From CALMEH01 sp964548225 (GTDB taxonomy: Bacteria > Acidobacteriota > Blastocatellia > Pyrinomonadales > Pyrinomonadaceae), in NCBI GenBank assembly GCA_964548225.1, contig CAZJQP010000010.1, positions 1 through 64,000 on the forward strand: a DNA stretch of 64,000 nt, in the 5' to 3' direction. The translations under genes were made by a program, and so were the position numbers. Positions 44,532 to 52,714 of this stretch are shown piece after piece (position 1 is the stretch's first letter; each line of letters begins with the position of its first letter). Below the pieces are notes generated by a model. It made no database searches. It was given only the letters and a program-made list of their open reading frames with translations, and had not been told where the DNA came from.

Positions 44532-45464
44532 TTATCGGTAATAATAGCCTTTCGGGTGTTCGATTTTAACTTCTTCGTTCGTGCTTAAAACTTGAACTTT
44601 GTGAAAACCTTTTTTCATATTTGTTGAAAGGTAAGTTATTGCAAATTGGCGGTTTAGCGAATTTGTTAAATCCTTAAAAAACGGTTCAAAAGAAATCGGT
44701 GAGATATTTCCTTGAAAAAAAGCACGTCCGCCTGTTTCGTCGGAAAGCCGGCTGAGTGCGCCTTGTCCGCCGGAAATTAAAATTGAGTTTCCGCTTTCGG
44801 TATTAGTTGCGGCGTTCCAAAAGGAATAGACGGCGATGCCCTTGCGCTGAGCTTTAAGAATTGCGCGGTCAAGTTCGATGCTTTGAATTGTCGAAGCGAA
44901 ATCAGTTCCGTTTGTAATATCTAAACCATCTGAAACCAACAAAATGGCGCGTCGTCCGGTGGGCAATGCGTCAAACTTTCCAAGTGCGCTTTCAATAGCT
45001 GAAAAAGGATTTCCCGAAGTCGCGCCGCGTCCGGCAACAATTCTTAATGATTTAGCCGCTTTTTCCAAATCATCGGTAAATTTTTGTCGGGTTTGCAAAT
45101 TTCCACCGCGCAAATAGCCAATCATCACACGCGATCCCTTTGGCAATAGCCGGATAAACTCAGCAATTTTTTCAAGTTGTAAATTGACGTTTGATGTCAA
45201 ATCGTCTTGAATCAAAATCGCTAACGAAAGTGGTGTGTTGCTAACGCTTTTGATGGATAAAATCTGTTGCTCCTTACCGTCTTCCTTTACAATTATGTCG
45301 CCGACTTCAATAAATTCTTCCGATTGCACTTCTTTTTGCGGTTTATCCGATTTAATCGAAATTGGAATCGTAACGGTTCGCACCTTTGGTTTTGATTGGG
45401 CAAATACTACTGCCCCAAAAAGAATGGTTAAGGCTAAAATCTTGATAATCTTAAAATTTGACAT
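44532..45464 (-). CDS. Exported VWFA-related protein
   Basis: 310 residues with a signal peptide (MSNFKIIKILALTILFGAVV). The N-terminal beta-rich region has VRTVTIPISIKSD and IIVKEDGKEQQILSIK. A von Willebrand A-like domain follows at about 85-285: LAILIQDDLTSN holds a partly degenerate MIDAS (Asp-x-Thr), with RAILLVSDGLDITNGT later. This matches the acidobacterial VWFA-related domain family, of unknown role, generally thought to mediate adhesion or protein binding. It is transcribed alone, convergent to the preceding plus-strand gene. Confidence 0.82.
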   Translation of the reverse strand: MSNFKIIKILALTILFGAVVFAQSKPKVRTVTIPISIKSDKPQKEVQSEEFIEVGDIIVKEDGKEQQILSIKSVSNTPLSLAILIQDDLTSNVNLQLEKIAEFIRLLPKGSRVMIGYLRGGNLQTRQKFTDDLEKAAKSLRIVAGRGATSGNPFSAIESALGKFDALPTGRRAILLVSDGLDITNGTDFASTIQSIELDRAILKAQRKGIAVYSFWNAATNTESGNSILISGGQGALSRLSDETGGRAFFQGNISPISFEPFFKDLTNSLNRQFAITYLSTNMKKGFHKVQVLSTNEEVKIEHPKGYYYR

Positions 45465-45643
45465 ACGCTTACAATTTTATGTGATTATGTGAAAAAGTGA
45501 AAAATCATTAAAGCTGATTTGCGATAAATAATTGAAATTTTTTACCCTTTCACGTTTTCACCTTTTCATTTTTTACTTTTTCACAATAATTGATGCACAA
45601 ATTTGATTTAAGTTTGCAGAGTTTGTATTGTAAATCGGTAAAG

Positions 45644-46393
45644 ATGAATGCATTACAGCCGCGATACGAGGCAACCAGAAAAGATTTGATGAAGGACAAA
45701 GCCCTGAAAATCGGAGCGGTGAGTTTTCCGTTTGTTTTGCCGTTGATTCCGGCAATTATTTTCTTGGTTTTAACGATTATTGGAAGTCCGGTTTGGATTT
45801 TACCTCTGATTTTATCGGTAATCGGCGGTTTTATCTTCGGCTTAATTGCTTCCGGCGGTTTGATGATGTATCGGTCGAAATGGCTCAAAGATTTGCGCGA
45901 ACGTCTGGCTATTGATGGTATAAAAGCAAGTGAAGTTCAATGGTTTATGCACGAATTGACCGGAGCGGAAAAGCGTTCATTAAAGGAAATCGAAACTAAA
46001 AATTTACTTCTCGGCGATGCTTTCCGTGAAACATTGGCGGCGCGTTTGACTTCGACACGAATTGCAAAATCGGTCAAACAAGAAATGATGCTCGTAAATC
46101 GTCGGTTGGGCAAATTAAAATATGCGCGAACGGAAAATATCGAAAATTTTCAAAAAGAACTTGATGAAGACCTTAAAAAATTAAATCGTATCAGAGCCGA
46201 AGCTGAAGAAATGCTCACCGAATCGGAAAATCGTCTAATGATGATTGAACGCGCCGCCAAACACGGCACAAATTTTTCCGAAACCGAACTCGCCCTCAAA
46301 AAACTTTCCGCTCAAAGTCAACAGCTTCCGCTTGCCTTGGAATCGGCGAAAATGGAGGAAGAAATCAGAAAACAACTCGAAACAGAAAATTAA
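45644..46393 (+). CDS. Membrane protein with C-terminal coiled coil
   Basis: 249 residues from MNALQPRYEATRKDLM; an upstream frame start at 45590 is less likely. Two transmembrane helices (IGAVSFPFVLPLIPAIIFLV; WILPLILSVIGGFIFGLIAS) are followed by a charged helix-rich region with coiled-coil character (about 170-249). The family is not recognised. A role in organising membrane or cell envelope proteins is possible, but the sequence does not show one. Confidence 0.65.
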   Translation: MNALQPRYEATRKDLMKDKALKIGAVSFPFVLPLIPAIIFLVLTIIGSPVWILPLILSVIGGFIFGLIASGGLMMYRSKWLKDLRERLAIDGIKASEVQWFMHELTGAEKRSLKEIETKNLLLGDAFRETLAARLTSTRIAKSVKQEMMLVNRRLGKLKYARTENIENFQKELDEDLKKLNRIRAEAEEMLTESENRLMMIERAAKHGTNFSETELALKKLSAQSQQLPLALESAKMEEEIRKQLETEN

Positions 46394-46810
46394 AAGTAAA
46401 AAGTAAAAGGCAAAATTAACGGGTGTGGATTTTGCTTTGAGCTGGTTCAATAAAAGTGTAGAGAAAACTCTCTTTGGTAGAATACTTAAGATAACCCAAG
46501 TTGCCGGTTATAAATTTTTATAATGAAACCACAAATTAACGCAAAAATTCACGAAGCATTTGAATTGTTTTCGTGTGATTTTTTACGTTCGCCGAATATA
46601 ATCTTGCATCCGCTGCCTGTTTTGTGCGGGCGGCAAATATTTTTGAAATAATCTCTCTTTCGGTAGAAACTGCTTTATCTCATTGTTCAAATTGTTGTAA
46701 AATGTTCTTGTTCTTGCGCTTGAAGGAAACTTTTGAAACTTTAGATTTGTGGTCGCGTGTAAATTTGCGGACACAGATTCCATCTGAACCTGAACATAAA
46801 ACCTAAAATT
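46394..46810. other. Intergenic region upstream of the secretin, no feature recognised
   Basis: 417 bp of AT-rich sequence that probably carries the promoter for the pilus/secretin genes. No repeat, tRNA or riboswitch was recognised. A 42-codon frame at 46523-46651 exists but has no supporting features. Confidence 0.4.
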
Positions 46811-49321
46811 ATGAAAAAAACTGCATACATACGTTTTTCTATTTCTCTGCTTTTGCTCATTTCTTTGTTAATGCCGGTGGCGACGCTTGCCGTTACAATG
46901 GACGACGGGAAGAAGTTTTTCAAAGAAGGAATTCTAGCCGAAGTTGCTGAGGAATGGGACAAAGCCGTTGAGCAATTTGTGATGGCAGTAGCGAAAAGTC
47001 CGAAAAATAGCGAATATCGGCTTCATTTGGTTCGTGCGCTTTTTAATGCCTCGCAAATGTATATGAAAAAAGGCGCAACACAAGCCAATGAAAAAGATTA
47101 TGCAGGTGCATATATCTCGTTTCGCAAGGCTTACGGCTACGACCCGACAAACGAGCTTGCCAAAGCCGAAATGGAAAGAATGGTCAGATTGCAGAAGGAA
47201 GTTCTAAACGGCACGGGCAATACTTCCGCGCAAACTCAAAACAAAGATGGTGTGAAACTCGTTGATACAAAATACTCACCGACAAATCTGCCGCCCAATT
47301 TCCGCGTTTCGCAAAAGATGGATAAATTGACTGATGTTATCAAAACCGAAGCCGATTTAATGTTGGTTATCCGCGAATATGCCGAATCTTTGGACTTGAA
47401 TGTTTTGTTTGACGCGCAAAGCGCAACTCAACTCAAAAGCCGCAAATTAACTATCAGATTGAATCAGGTTACGGCGGCAAAGGCTTTGGATTATATTTTT
47501 TTACAGGAAAATCTTTTCTTTCAGCGTGTCGGACCACGGACGATTTTTGTAGCGATAAACGACCGCCGACCGTTCTTTCAACAGATGGTTTTGCGGACAT
47601 TTTATCTTTCAAACGCAAACCCCGACGACGTTGCGAAAGTTCTCCAAACCGCGATTCCACCGCAACAAGGCAGATCACCTTCACCGCCGCTGATTGACAA
47701 ATCAACCAACAGCATAACCGTCCGCGATACGACGGAAAACATCAAAATTATCGAAAGTTTGATTAAGGCTCTGGACAAAGATCGCGCCGAAGTCGTGATG
47801 GATGTAGCGATTTATGAAGTCAACAAGTCGGATTTGCTCCAATTCGGAAACCAAATCGGTATTGCGACGGGCGACAATGCGAATCTTAACAATCTCGGCG
47901 GCATAAATCTGCCTTACGTTTTGGGCGGAACAACCCAAAATATAACGAATAATCTGCCGTTTCCGGGAGCTAGTGCCGCCAGCATCGCACTCGGTTTGCC
48001 GGTCAGCAACATTGTTGCTCTGCAATCGAAATCGAACACGAAATTGATTGCTTCGACGCAGATACACGCTTTTAACAATCAAGATTCATCGGCGCGAATC
48101 GGTCAGCGCGTTCCGGTAAGAAGCGCACAATTCGTAACCGGCGGCACGACTTCAAACGGCGGCGTTGTGTCAAACGTAACGCAATATGAACAAGTCGGTT
48201 TGACTTTGAAATTTAAGCCGATTGTTTTCCCGAATCAAGATGTGCAGGTTGATATGGAAATCGAATCGAAAGACGTTGCCGGCGAACTTTCGGACAATCC
48301 CGTTTTCACCGAACGCACGATTAAAGGCACGGCGCGGGTTCAAAACAATAAAACTTTGCTTCTTGCCAGCGTTGCACAAAACACACAAAGCGAAGGACGT
48401 TCGGGCTTGCCGCTTTTAGGATTAATTCCGATTATCGGCAGACTTTTTACTGCGCCTTCGAAAAACAATCGTCAAGTTGACATCGTTATTGCAATTACGC
48501 CGAAAGTCATTCGCGCACCATCAATTTTGCCGGATGATTTAATCGAACGTCCGACAGGAAGCCAGGTTCAGCCGACGAGCAGTAACTTGGAAGCAATGAT
48601 TATTCAAGAAGAAATTGATGAGCAAGTTGCTTTAGCGCGTAAAAATCCGACCGATTCGGTTGTTCAGCTTGAAGACCGAAAAGTTGATGAAACGCCGACT
48701 TATACGAAAACAACTGAAACTGCTTCGGTAAATACGAAGGATAACACGGAAATTAAAAATGAACAGACAGAAAAAACTACGTCAAACGAAGTTTCCGGCG
48801 CGGTCAAAAATAATCTGAATCCGATTGACACGAGTGTTAAAACATTGACGCTGAATCAAACTTCGGACACGAGCGTTCAAACGCAAGATAATTCAGCAAC
48901 AGTGCAAGAAAACAAAGCATCAAACGGTTTGCTTGCTGAATTGCAGATTTTACCGACGCTTTCGGAAATGAAAAAAGGCGAAAAAACGCGCCTTGCAATT
49001 ATGGTCAGAAGCGCGAGCGCGTTTCGTTCCGCAGTTCTCGGTTTGAAATTTGACAAGGACAAAGTTGCCGTTCGTTCAGTTGCATATGGCGATGTGTTCG
49101 GCGGCGAAATGGCGCAAAAAATGGCTTTGCCGTTTATCAATGAAGGCGGAAAAATGTATGTTTCGCTTGCTCCGCCGAAAGATACGGCACAAAACAGTTC
49201 GGGCGTTTTGGCGTATATTGAAATCGAAGCACTTGCCGATGGTAAACCGCAAATTGCGTTTGAGGGCGATATTTTGAACTTCTTAACGGCAGACGGGAAA
49301 AATTTTGCGGTCAAGTTTTAA
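46811..49321 (+). CDS. Secretin (type II/IV-pilus outer-membrane channel) with C-terminal cohesin-like domain
   Basis: 836 residues. Signal peptide about 1-30, then a TPR-like helical region (about 35-130) and a secretin/TonB short N-terminal (STN) domain (about 175-260). N1/N3-type and secretin beta-barrel domains follow, ending near 570 with GLPLLGLIPIIGRLF and VDIVIAITPKVIRAP. A Ser/Thr-rich linker leads to a cohesin-like beta-sandwich at about 706-836 (LAIMVRSASAFRSAVLGLKF, VLAYIEIEALADG). The secretin part forms the outer-membrane gate for pili or exported proteins; the extra domain may hold partner or cell-wall proteins. Pilin-like genes follow. Confidence 0.88.
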   Translation: MKKTAYIRFSISLLLLISLLMPVATLAVTMDDGKKFFKEGILAEVAEEWDKAVEQFVMAVAKSPKNSEYRLHLVRALFNASQMYMKKGATQANEKDYAGAYISFRKAYGYDPTNELAKAEMERMVRLQKEVLNGTGNTSAQTQNKDGVKLVDTKYSPTNLPPNFRVSQKMDKLTDVIKTEADLMLVIREYAESLDLNVLFDAQSATQLKSRKLTIRLNQVTAAKALDYIFLQENLFFQRVGPRTIFVAINDRRPFFQQMVLRTFYLSNANPDDVAKVLQTAIPPQQGRSPSPPLIDKSTNSITVRDTTENIKIIESLIKALDKDRAEVVMDVAIYEVNKSDLLQFGNQIGIATGDNANLNNLGGINLPYVLGGTTQNITNNLPFPGASAASIALGLPVSNIVALQSKSNTKLIASTQIHAFNNQDSSARIGQRVPVRSAQFVTGGTTSNGGVVSNVTQYEQVGLTLKFKPIVFPNQDVQVDMEIESKDVAGELSDNPVFTERTIKGTARVQNNKTLLLASVAQNTQSEGRSGLPLLGLIPIIGRLFTAPSKNNRQVDIVIAITPKVIRAPSILPDDLIERPTGSQVQPTSSNLEAMIIQEEIDEQVALARKNPTDSVVQLEDRKVDETPTYTKTTETASVNTKDNTEIKNEQTEKTTSNEVSGAVKNNLNPIDTSVKTLTLNQTSDTSVQTQDNSATVQENKASNGLLAELQILPTLSEMKKGEKTRLAIMVRSASAFRSAVLGLKFDKDKVAVRSVAYGDVFGGEMAQKMALPFINEGGKMYVSLAPPKDTAQNSSGVLAYIEIEALADGKPQIAFEGDILNFLTADGKNFAVKF

Positions 49322-49324
49322 AGT

Positions 49325-49393
49325 GCAGAAACGCGCACAAAGTAAGCGTGTTTTACATTGACATAAACAGACTTACTTCGTGCGCGTTTCCGC
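49325..49393. repeat. 22-bp hairpin (GCGGAAAC-GCACGAAGT family, copy 1)
   Basis: Arms GCAGAAACGCGCACAAAGTA... and its complement pair over 22 bp with two mismatches and a 25-nt loop, between the secretin and pilin genes. The right arm, read in reverse, is GCGGAAACGCGCACGAAGTA, shared with the hairpin at 52654. Confidence 0.6.
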
Positions 49394-49402
49394 AGAAAAC
49401 CT

Positions 49403-50047
49403 ATGCAGTTAAAAGTAAAATCGCAAATCGCAAATCGCAAATCGCAAATCGGCTTTAGCCTTTTAGAGCTAATTATCACTCTGGCAGTTTTGTCAATTTT
49501 GGTGATGGGAACGATTCCGCTTTCGCAAAACGCCATTAAACGGCAAAAAGAATCGCGTTTGCGTGAATCGCTGGCATTGATGCGAAACGCGATTGACGAA
49601 TTCAGGCGCGACACGATTGGGGCTTGTGCGAACGGCGCACAATCAAGCGGGAATCAAGCTATTCCCGGTCAAAATATTCCGCCTGATCCGCGCAGTCGTG
49701 TTGTGATTGATGATTGCGAAATTTTCGATACTCTTAATCTCGACCGTTATCCGCCAACTTTGGAAATTTTGGTTGAAGGCGTAAAAGTCAGACAGCGAGG
49801 TTTGGATACAACATCGAGAGGTGGTGTTTTTAACGGAAATGCTACTGAATCGGGCGAGAGCAAAGAAGTTAGTAAAATCTATTTGCGCGAAATTCCGATT
49901 GACCCGATGACAGGCGAAAAAGATTGGGTTTTACAATCATCATATCAAGCGAAAGACGATGGCAGTTGGGACGGCATAAATGTTTTCGATGTCCGCTCCA
50001 AATCGGATGAAGAAGCCTTTAATGGAGAGAAATATAGTGACTGGTAA
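49403..50047 (+). CDS. Type IV pilin-like (pseudopilin) protein, GspG type, phase-variable leader
   Basis: 214 residues. The prepilin signature IGFSLLELIITLAVLSILVM begins at Gly17, with Glu at +5, giving cleavage of a 16-residue leader by prepilin peptidase. The mature N-terminal helix polymerises. The C-terminus has IYLREIPIDPMTGEKDWVL, the GspG-type calcium-loop region. Inside the leader the DNA is four perfect copies of TCGCAAA (49421-49448): as 7 bp is not a multiple of three, copy-number slippage would switch the gene off and on. No alternative in-frame start lies downstream before the pilin signature. Confidence 0.85.
   Translation: MQLKVKSQIANRKSQIGFSLLELIITLAVLSILVMGTIPLSQNAIKRQKESRLRESLALMRNAIDEFRRDTIGACANGAQSSGNQAIPGQNIPPDPRSRVVIDDCEIFDTLNLDRYPPTLEILVEGVKVRQRGLDTTSRGGVFNGNATESGESKEVSKIYLREIPIDPMTGEKDWVLQSSYQAKDDGSWDGINVFDVRSKSDEEAFNGEKYSDW
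49421..49451. repeat. Heptanucleotide repeat (TCGCAAA x4) inside the prepilin leader
   Basis: Four perfect 7-bp units plus TCG lie between the start codon and the pilin signature. With four units the frame is open; loss or gain of one or two units shifts it. Confidence 0.8.
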
Positions 50048-50063
50048 AGGAGAAAAAGAGAAG

Positions 50064-50459
50064 ATGAGAAAAAATATTTACAATCAAAAAGGATTTTCGC
50101 TTCTTGAATTGATGATTGGTATGTTTATCATCGTCATTTTGCTTTCGGTCGCTTTGCCGACTTATCAGCGCAGTGTGCAGTATGCGCGTGAGAGAGTTTT
50201 GGAAGAAAATCTCTGGCAAATGCGGCGGCAAATTGATCAATACGCTGCCGACAAAGGTAAATTGCCGGAAAATCTGGAAAAACTCAAAGAAGGCAAATAC
50301 CTTTCCGAAATACCTATTGATCCGATTCTCGAAAAAGCCGAGTGGGACGAAAAATTCGGCGATGACCCAAACTCAAACGAAAATGGTCAAGGCTTGATAA
50401 ACGTCAAAAGTCGCGCAGATGGCGAAGATTCAAACGGCAAGAAATATTCGGAATATTGA
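50064..50459 (+). CDS. Type IV pilin-like (pseudopilin) protein, GspG type
   Basis: 131 residues from MRKNIYNQ, preferred over an upstream frame that overlaps the previous gene. The prepilin motif is KGFSLLELMIGMFIIVILLS, with Gly preceding and Glu at +5. The tail reads YLSEIPIDPILEKAEWDEKF and IINVKSRADGED-like GspG sequence. The start lies 17 bp beyond the preceding pilin stop. Both pilins share the EIPIDP tail motif, so they arose by duplication and probably co-assemble. Confidence 0.85.
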   Translation: MRKNIYNQKGFSLLELMIGMFIIVILLSVALPTYQRSVQYARERVLEENLWQMRRQIDQYAADKGKLPENLEKLKEGKYLSEIPIDPILEKAEWDEKFGDDPNSNENGQGLINVKSRADGEDSNGKKYSEY

Positions 50460-50530
50460 TATTTGTGATTCTCAATCTGCGATTGCTTGCAAGATATTGA
50501 AACGAAAACTGCTTCAATCGGACAAATCCA

Positions 50531-50551
50531 AAAATCGAAAATCGAAAATCG
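50531..50551. repeat. Heptanucleotide repeat (AAAATCG x3) before the PilM-like start
   Basis: Three perfect 7-bp units end 4 bp before the ATG, where a ribosome-binding site would lie, so unit number could alter translation. The same kind of tract lies inside the pilin leader about 1.1 kb upstream. Confidence 0.6.
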
Positions 50552-50555
50552 AAAT

Positions 50556-51488
50556 ATGTTTTCATCACTTACACAACCTAATTTTCCTAAAGCCGCACTT
50601 GGACTTGAACGCGACAGTTTGACCGCGTTGGCTTTGAAAAAAGAAGGACGCGGACGTTTCGGCATTCGTCAGGCGGCGACTATCGGCTTGCCGACAAATT
50701 TGCTTACGCCGAGTTTTACCGATAGAAATATTGCGAACGCCCAAGAAATGTTGGCGTTTCTCGATGAAGCTGTTATCAAATCAGGTCTGCAAGGTCAAAA
50801 GCGTTGGTCGGTTTCTTTGCCGAGCAACACAGCGCGGACGGCGATTCTGACGATGGAAACCGAACCGGCTTCGAAAAACGAGTTTGCCGAAGTTTTTGAT
50901 TGGAAAGCAGAAAACGTCTTCGGCGTTTCTGCGGGAGAAATGCGCGTTTCGAGTCGCAAAATTTCTCCTGACGCAAATGGCAAATCGCGCTACTTTGCAA
51001 CTGCGGTCAAACTTGCCGTCATTGACGAATACGAAACGATTTTCGAGCGCAAAGGTTGGCGAGCCGGATTGATTATGCCGCGTGCGGTCAGCGAAGCCAA
51101 ATGGCTTTCGGGCGCAAGCGCAGACACCGATTCGCTTTTGATAAGTTCGCAATCCGATGGATTTACCGCGCTTTTGCTTCGTGGGGATGAACCAGTTGTC
51201 ATTCGCAGTGTAACTTGCACGGAAAACGAACGCGATGATGAAATTTATCGGCTTTTGATGTTTTACCGCGACCGTTTGGGCGGTGCATCTGAGGCAAATT
51301 TTCTCGAAAGATTATTGCTCGTTGGCAAAAATTTTGCACCTGCCAAACTTACTGAAATTGCCTCGGAAGCACTCGGCGAAGCCTTAGAAATTTTGCGCCC
51401 CGAAGATGTCGGCTTGAATTTGCCAGTGCAAGAGTTAAGTTTTGACGATCTTGCCGCACCTGCCGGACTCGCTTCTTATGGTTTCTAG
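50556..51488 (+). CDS. PilM-like pilus assembly protein
   Basis: 310 residues from the ATG after the heptamer repeat; a longer in-frame extension reads the repeat itself as KSKIENRN. Fold cues fit an actin-like PilM: GLERDSLTALALKKE at the start (nucleotide-binding hairpin), WSVSLPSNTARTAILTME, FDWKAENVFGV with the conserved acid-rich helix, SLLISSQSDGFTALLLRGDE and FLERLLLVGKN. PilM normally sits on the inner-membrane cytoplasmic face and links pilus components. No PilN/PilO partners appear; the next gene is an ECF sigma factor. Confidence 0.6.
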   Translation: MFSSLTQPNFPKAALGLERDSLTALALKKEGRGRFGIRQAATIGLPTNLLTPSFTDRNIANAQEMLAFLDEAVIKSGLQGQKRWSVSLPSNTARTAILTMETEPASKNEFAEVFDWKAENVFGVSAGEMRVSSRKISPDANGKSRYFATAVKLAVIDEYETIFERKGWRAGLIMPRAVSEAKWLSGASADTDSLLISSQSDGFTALLLRGDEPVVIRSVTCTENERDDEIYRLLMFYRDRLGGASEANFLERLLLVGKNFAPAKLTEIASEALGEALEILRPEDVGLNLPVQELSFDDLAAPAGLASYGF

Positions 51489-51494
51489 TTTGAC

Positions 51495-51540
51495 GGTTTC
51501 AAGTTTCTGGTTGAAAATAAATAAATAGAAACTTGAAACC
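51495..51540. repeat. Word-hairpin after the PilM-like gene
   Basis: GGTTTCAAGTTTCT (51495-51508) pairs perfectly with AGAAACTTGAAACC (51527-51540). No T-run follows, so terminator use is possible but unproven. Confidence 0.5.
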
Positions 51541-51573
51541 GGAAACCGAATAAAACCGTATAACCAAAGCATC

Positions 51574-52179
51574 ATGACGACACAAGCAATCGCGTTGGAA
51601 AAAATAAAAAATTTGACGGATGGCGAACTGATTGTTAATGCAATCAGCGGGCGCGAAGACGGTTTTGAAGAACTCGTTCGACGTTATCAGCGTCCGATTA
51701 CGAATTATGTTTATCGGATGCTCAATAATTACGATGCTTCGCTCGATGTAACGCAAGAAGTTTTTATCAAAGTCTATAATTCTCTTTCGCGTTACAGTTC
51801 CGATTACAAATTTTCGACGTGGCTTTATCGAATCGCGCATAACGCGGCGATTGATTATATGCGCCGAAATTCGGTGATTCAAACAAGCATCGAAGCCGAA
51901 AACGCCGACGGAAGTTATCAAATTCAAATCGAAAGCCCGAACCCGACTCCCGAACAAGAACGCGAACGAAGCGAATGGCGCACGGAAATTGAATCGGTTG
52001 TGCGTTGCCTTCCAACGGTTTATCGTGAATTGATTTTGCTCAGGCATTCGCAGGATTTAAGTTACGACGAGATTGCCGAAATTACAAATTTGCCGCTCGG
52101 AACGGTCAAAAATCGTCTGTTCCGTGCGCGTGAGATGATGCGCGAGATTTTTGTCGAGCGCGGTTTTACGGGAATTTAA
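51574..52179 (+). CDS. rpoE: ECF-type RNA polymerase sigma factor
   Basis: 201 residues. Region sigma-2 spans about 20-95: GREDGFEELVRRYQRPITNY, YDASLDVTQEVFIKVY and KFSTWLYRIAHNAAIDYMRR. Region sigma-4 spans about 140-195: LPTVYRELILLRHSQDLSYDE, IAEITNLPLGTVKNRLFRAR. It directs polymerase to stress- or envelope-type promoters. The zinc-finger anti-sigma gene lies two genes downstream, with a DUF4870 membrane protein between. The rpoE symbol denotes the family only. Confidence 0.92.
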   Translation: MTTQAIALEKIKNLTDGELIVNAISGREDGFEELVRRYQRPITNYVYRMLNNYDASLDVTQEVFIKVYNSLSRYSSDYKFSTWLYRIAHNAAIDYMRRNSVIQTSIEAENADGSYQIQIESPNPTPEQERERSEWRTEIESVVRCLPTVYRELILLRHSQDLSYDEIAEITNLPLGTVKNRLFRAREMMREIFVERGFTGI

Positions 52180-52262
52180 TCTAATAGTTTTGGACTTCGG
52201 TTTTTGAAAAAACTAAGTCCGAAAACCAAAGACCAAAGTTAAAAAAGGAGAAAATTAAATTT

Positions 52263-52637
52263 ATGTATAATATGCAACCGCAAGGAAATATGTCTTTGCA
52301 AACGCCCGACGAAAAACAAATGGGCTTGTTTTTACATTTGTCGCAACTTTTGAACGTCATAATTCCGTTCGGTGGAATTGTCGCCCCGATTGTGCTTTGG
52401 CAAATGAACAAAGACAAAATGCCCGCACTTGATGCACACGGCAAAATGGTAACGAATTGGCTTATTTCGTCGTTTATTTATTTGCTGGTTAGTGGCATTT
52501 TGTCGTTAGTTATTATCGGAATTCTTGGAGTTATAGCTGTTTTAATTATGGGAGTCGTGTTTCCGATTATCGGCGGAATCAAAGCTAATAACGGTGAATT
52601 TTGGGAATATCCTTTGACGATTAAGTTTATTAAGTAA
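52263..52637 (+). CDS. DUF4870 membrane protein
   Basis: 124 residues. Starts LQTPDEKQMGLFLHLSQLLN, a DUF4870 hallmark, with helices VIIPFGGIVAPIVLWQMN, LISSFIYLLVSGILSLVIIG and VIAVLIMGVVFPIIGGIKAN. The function of DUF4870 is not settled. It sits between the sigma factor and anti-sigma factor genes in the same orientation, which may be incidental or may mean it is part of the same envelope-response unit. Confidence 0.85.
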   Translation: MYNMQPQGNMSLQTPDEKQMGLFLHLSQLLNVIIPFGGIVAPIVLWQMNKDKMPALDAHGKMVTNWLISSFIYLLVSGILSLVIIGILGVIAVLIMGVVFPIIGGIKANNGEFWEYPLTIKFIK

Positions 52638-52653
52638 TTTTTTTCAGAAGTTC

Positions 52654-52697
52654 GCACGAAGTTAAGTGTGTCAAAAATTTCACACTTAACTTCGTGC
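52654..52697. repeat. 17-bp perfect hairpin (GCGGAAAC-GCACGAAGT family, copy 2)
   Basis: GCACGAAGTTAAGTGTG pairs perfectly with CACACTTAACTTCGTGC over 17 bp with a 10-nt loop. The right arm plus its flank reads, in reverse, GCGGAAACAGGCACGAAGTT, matching copy 1 at 49325. It ends close to the anti-sigma start. Confidence 0.65.
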
Positions 52698-52714
52698 CTG
52701 TTTCCGCGCAAAAA

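Noticed and set aside
46523..46651. 42-codon ORF upstream of the secretin
   Set aside because: The open frame is short, has no recognisable motif or ribosome-binding site, and could arise by chance in AT-rich DNA.
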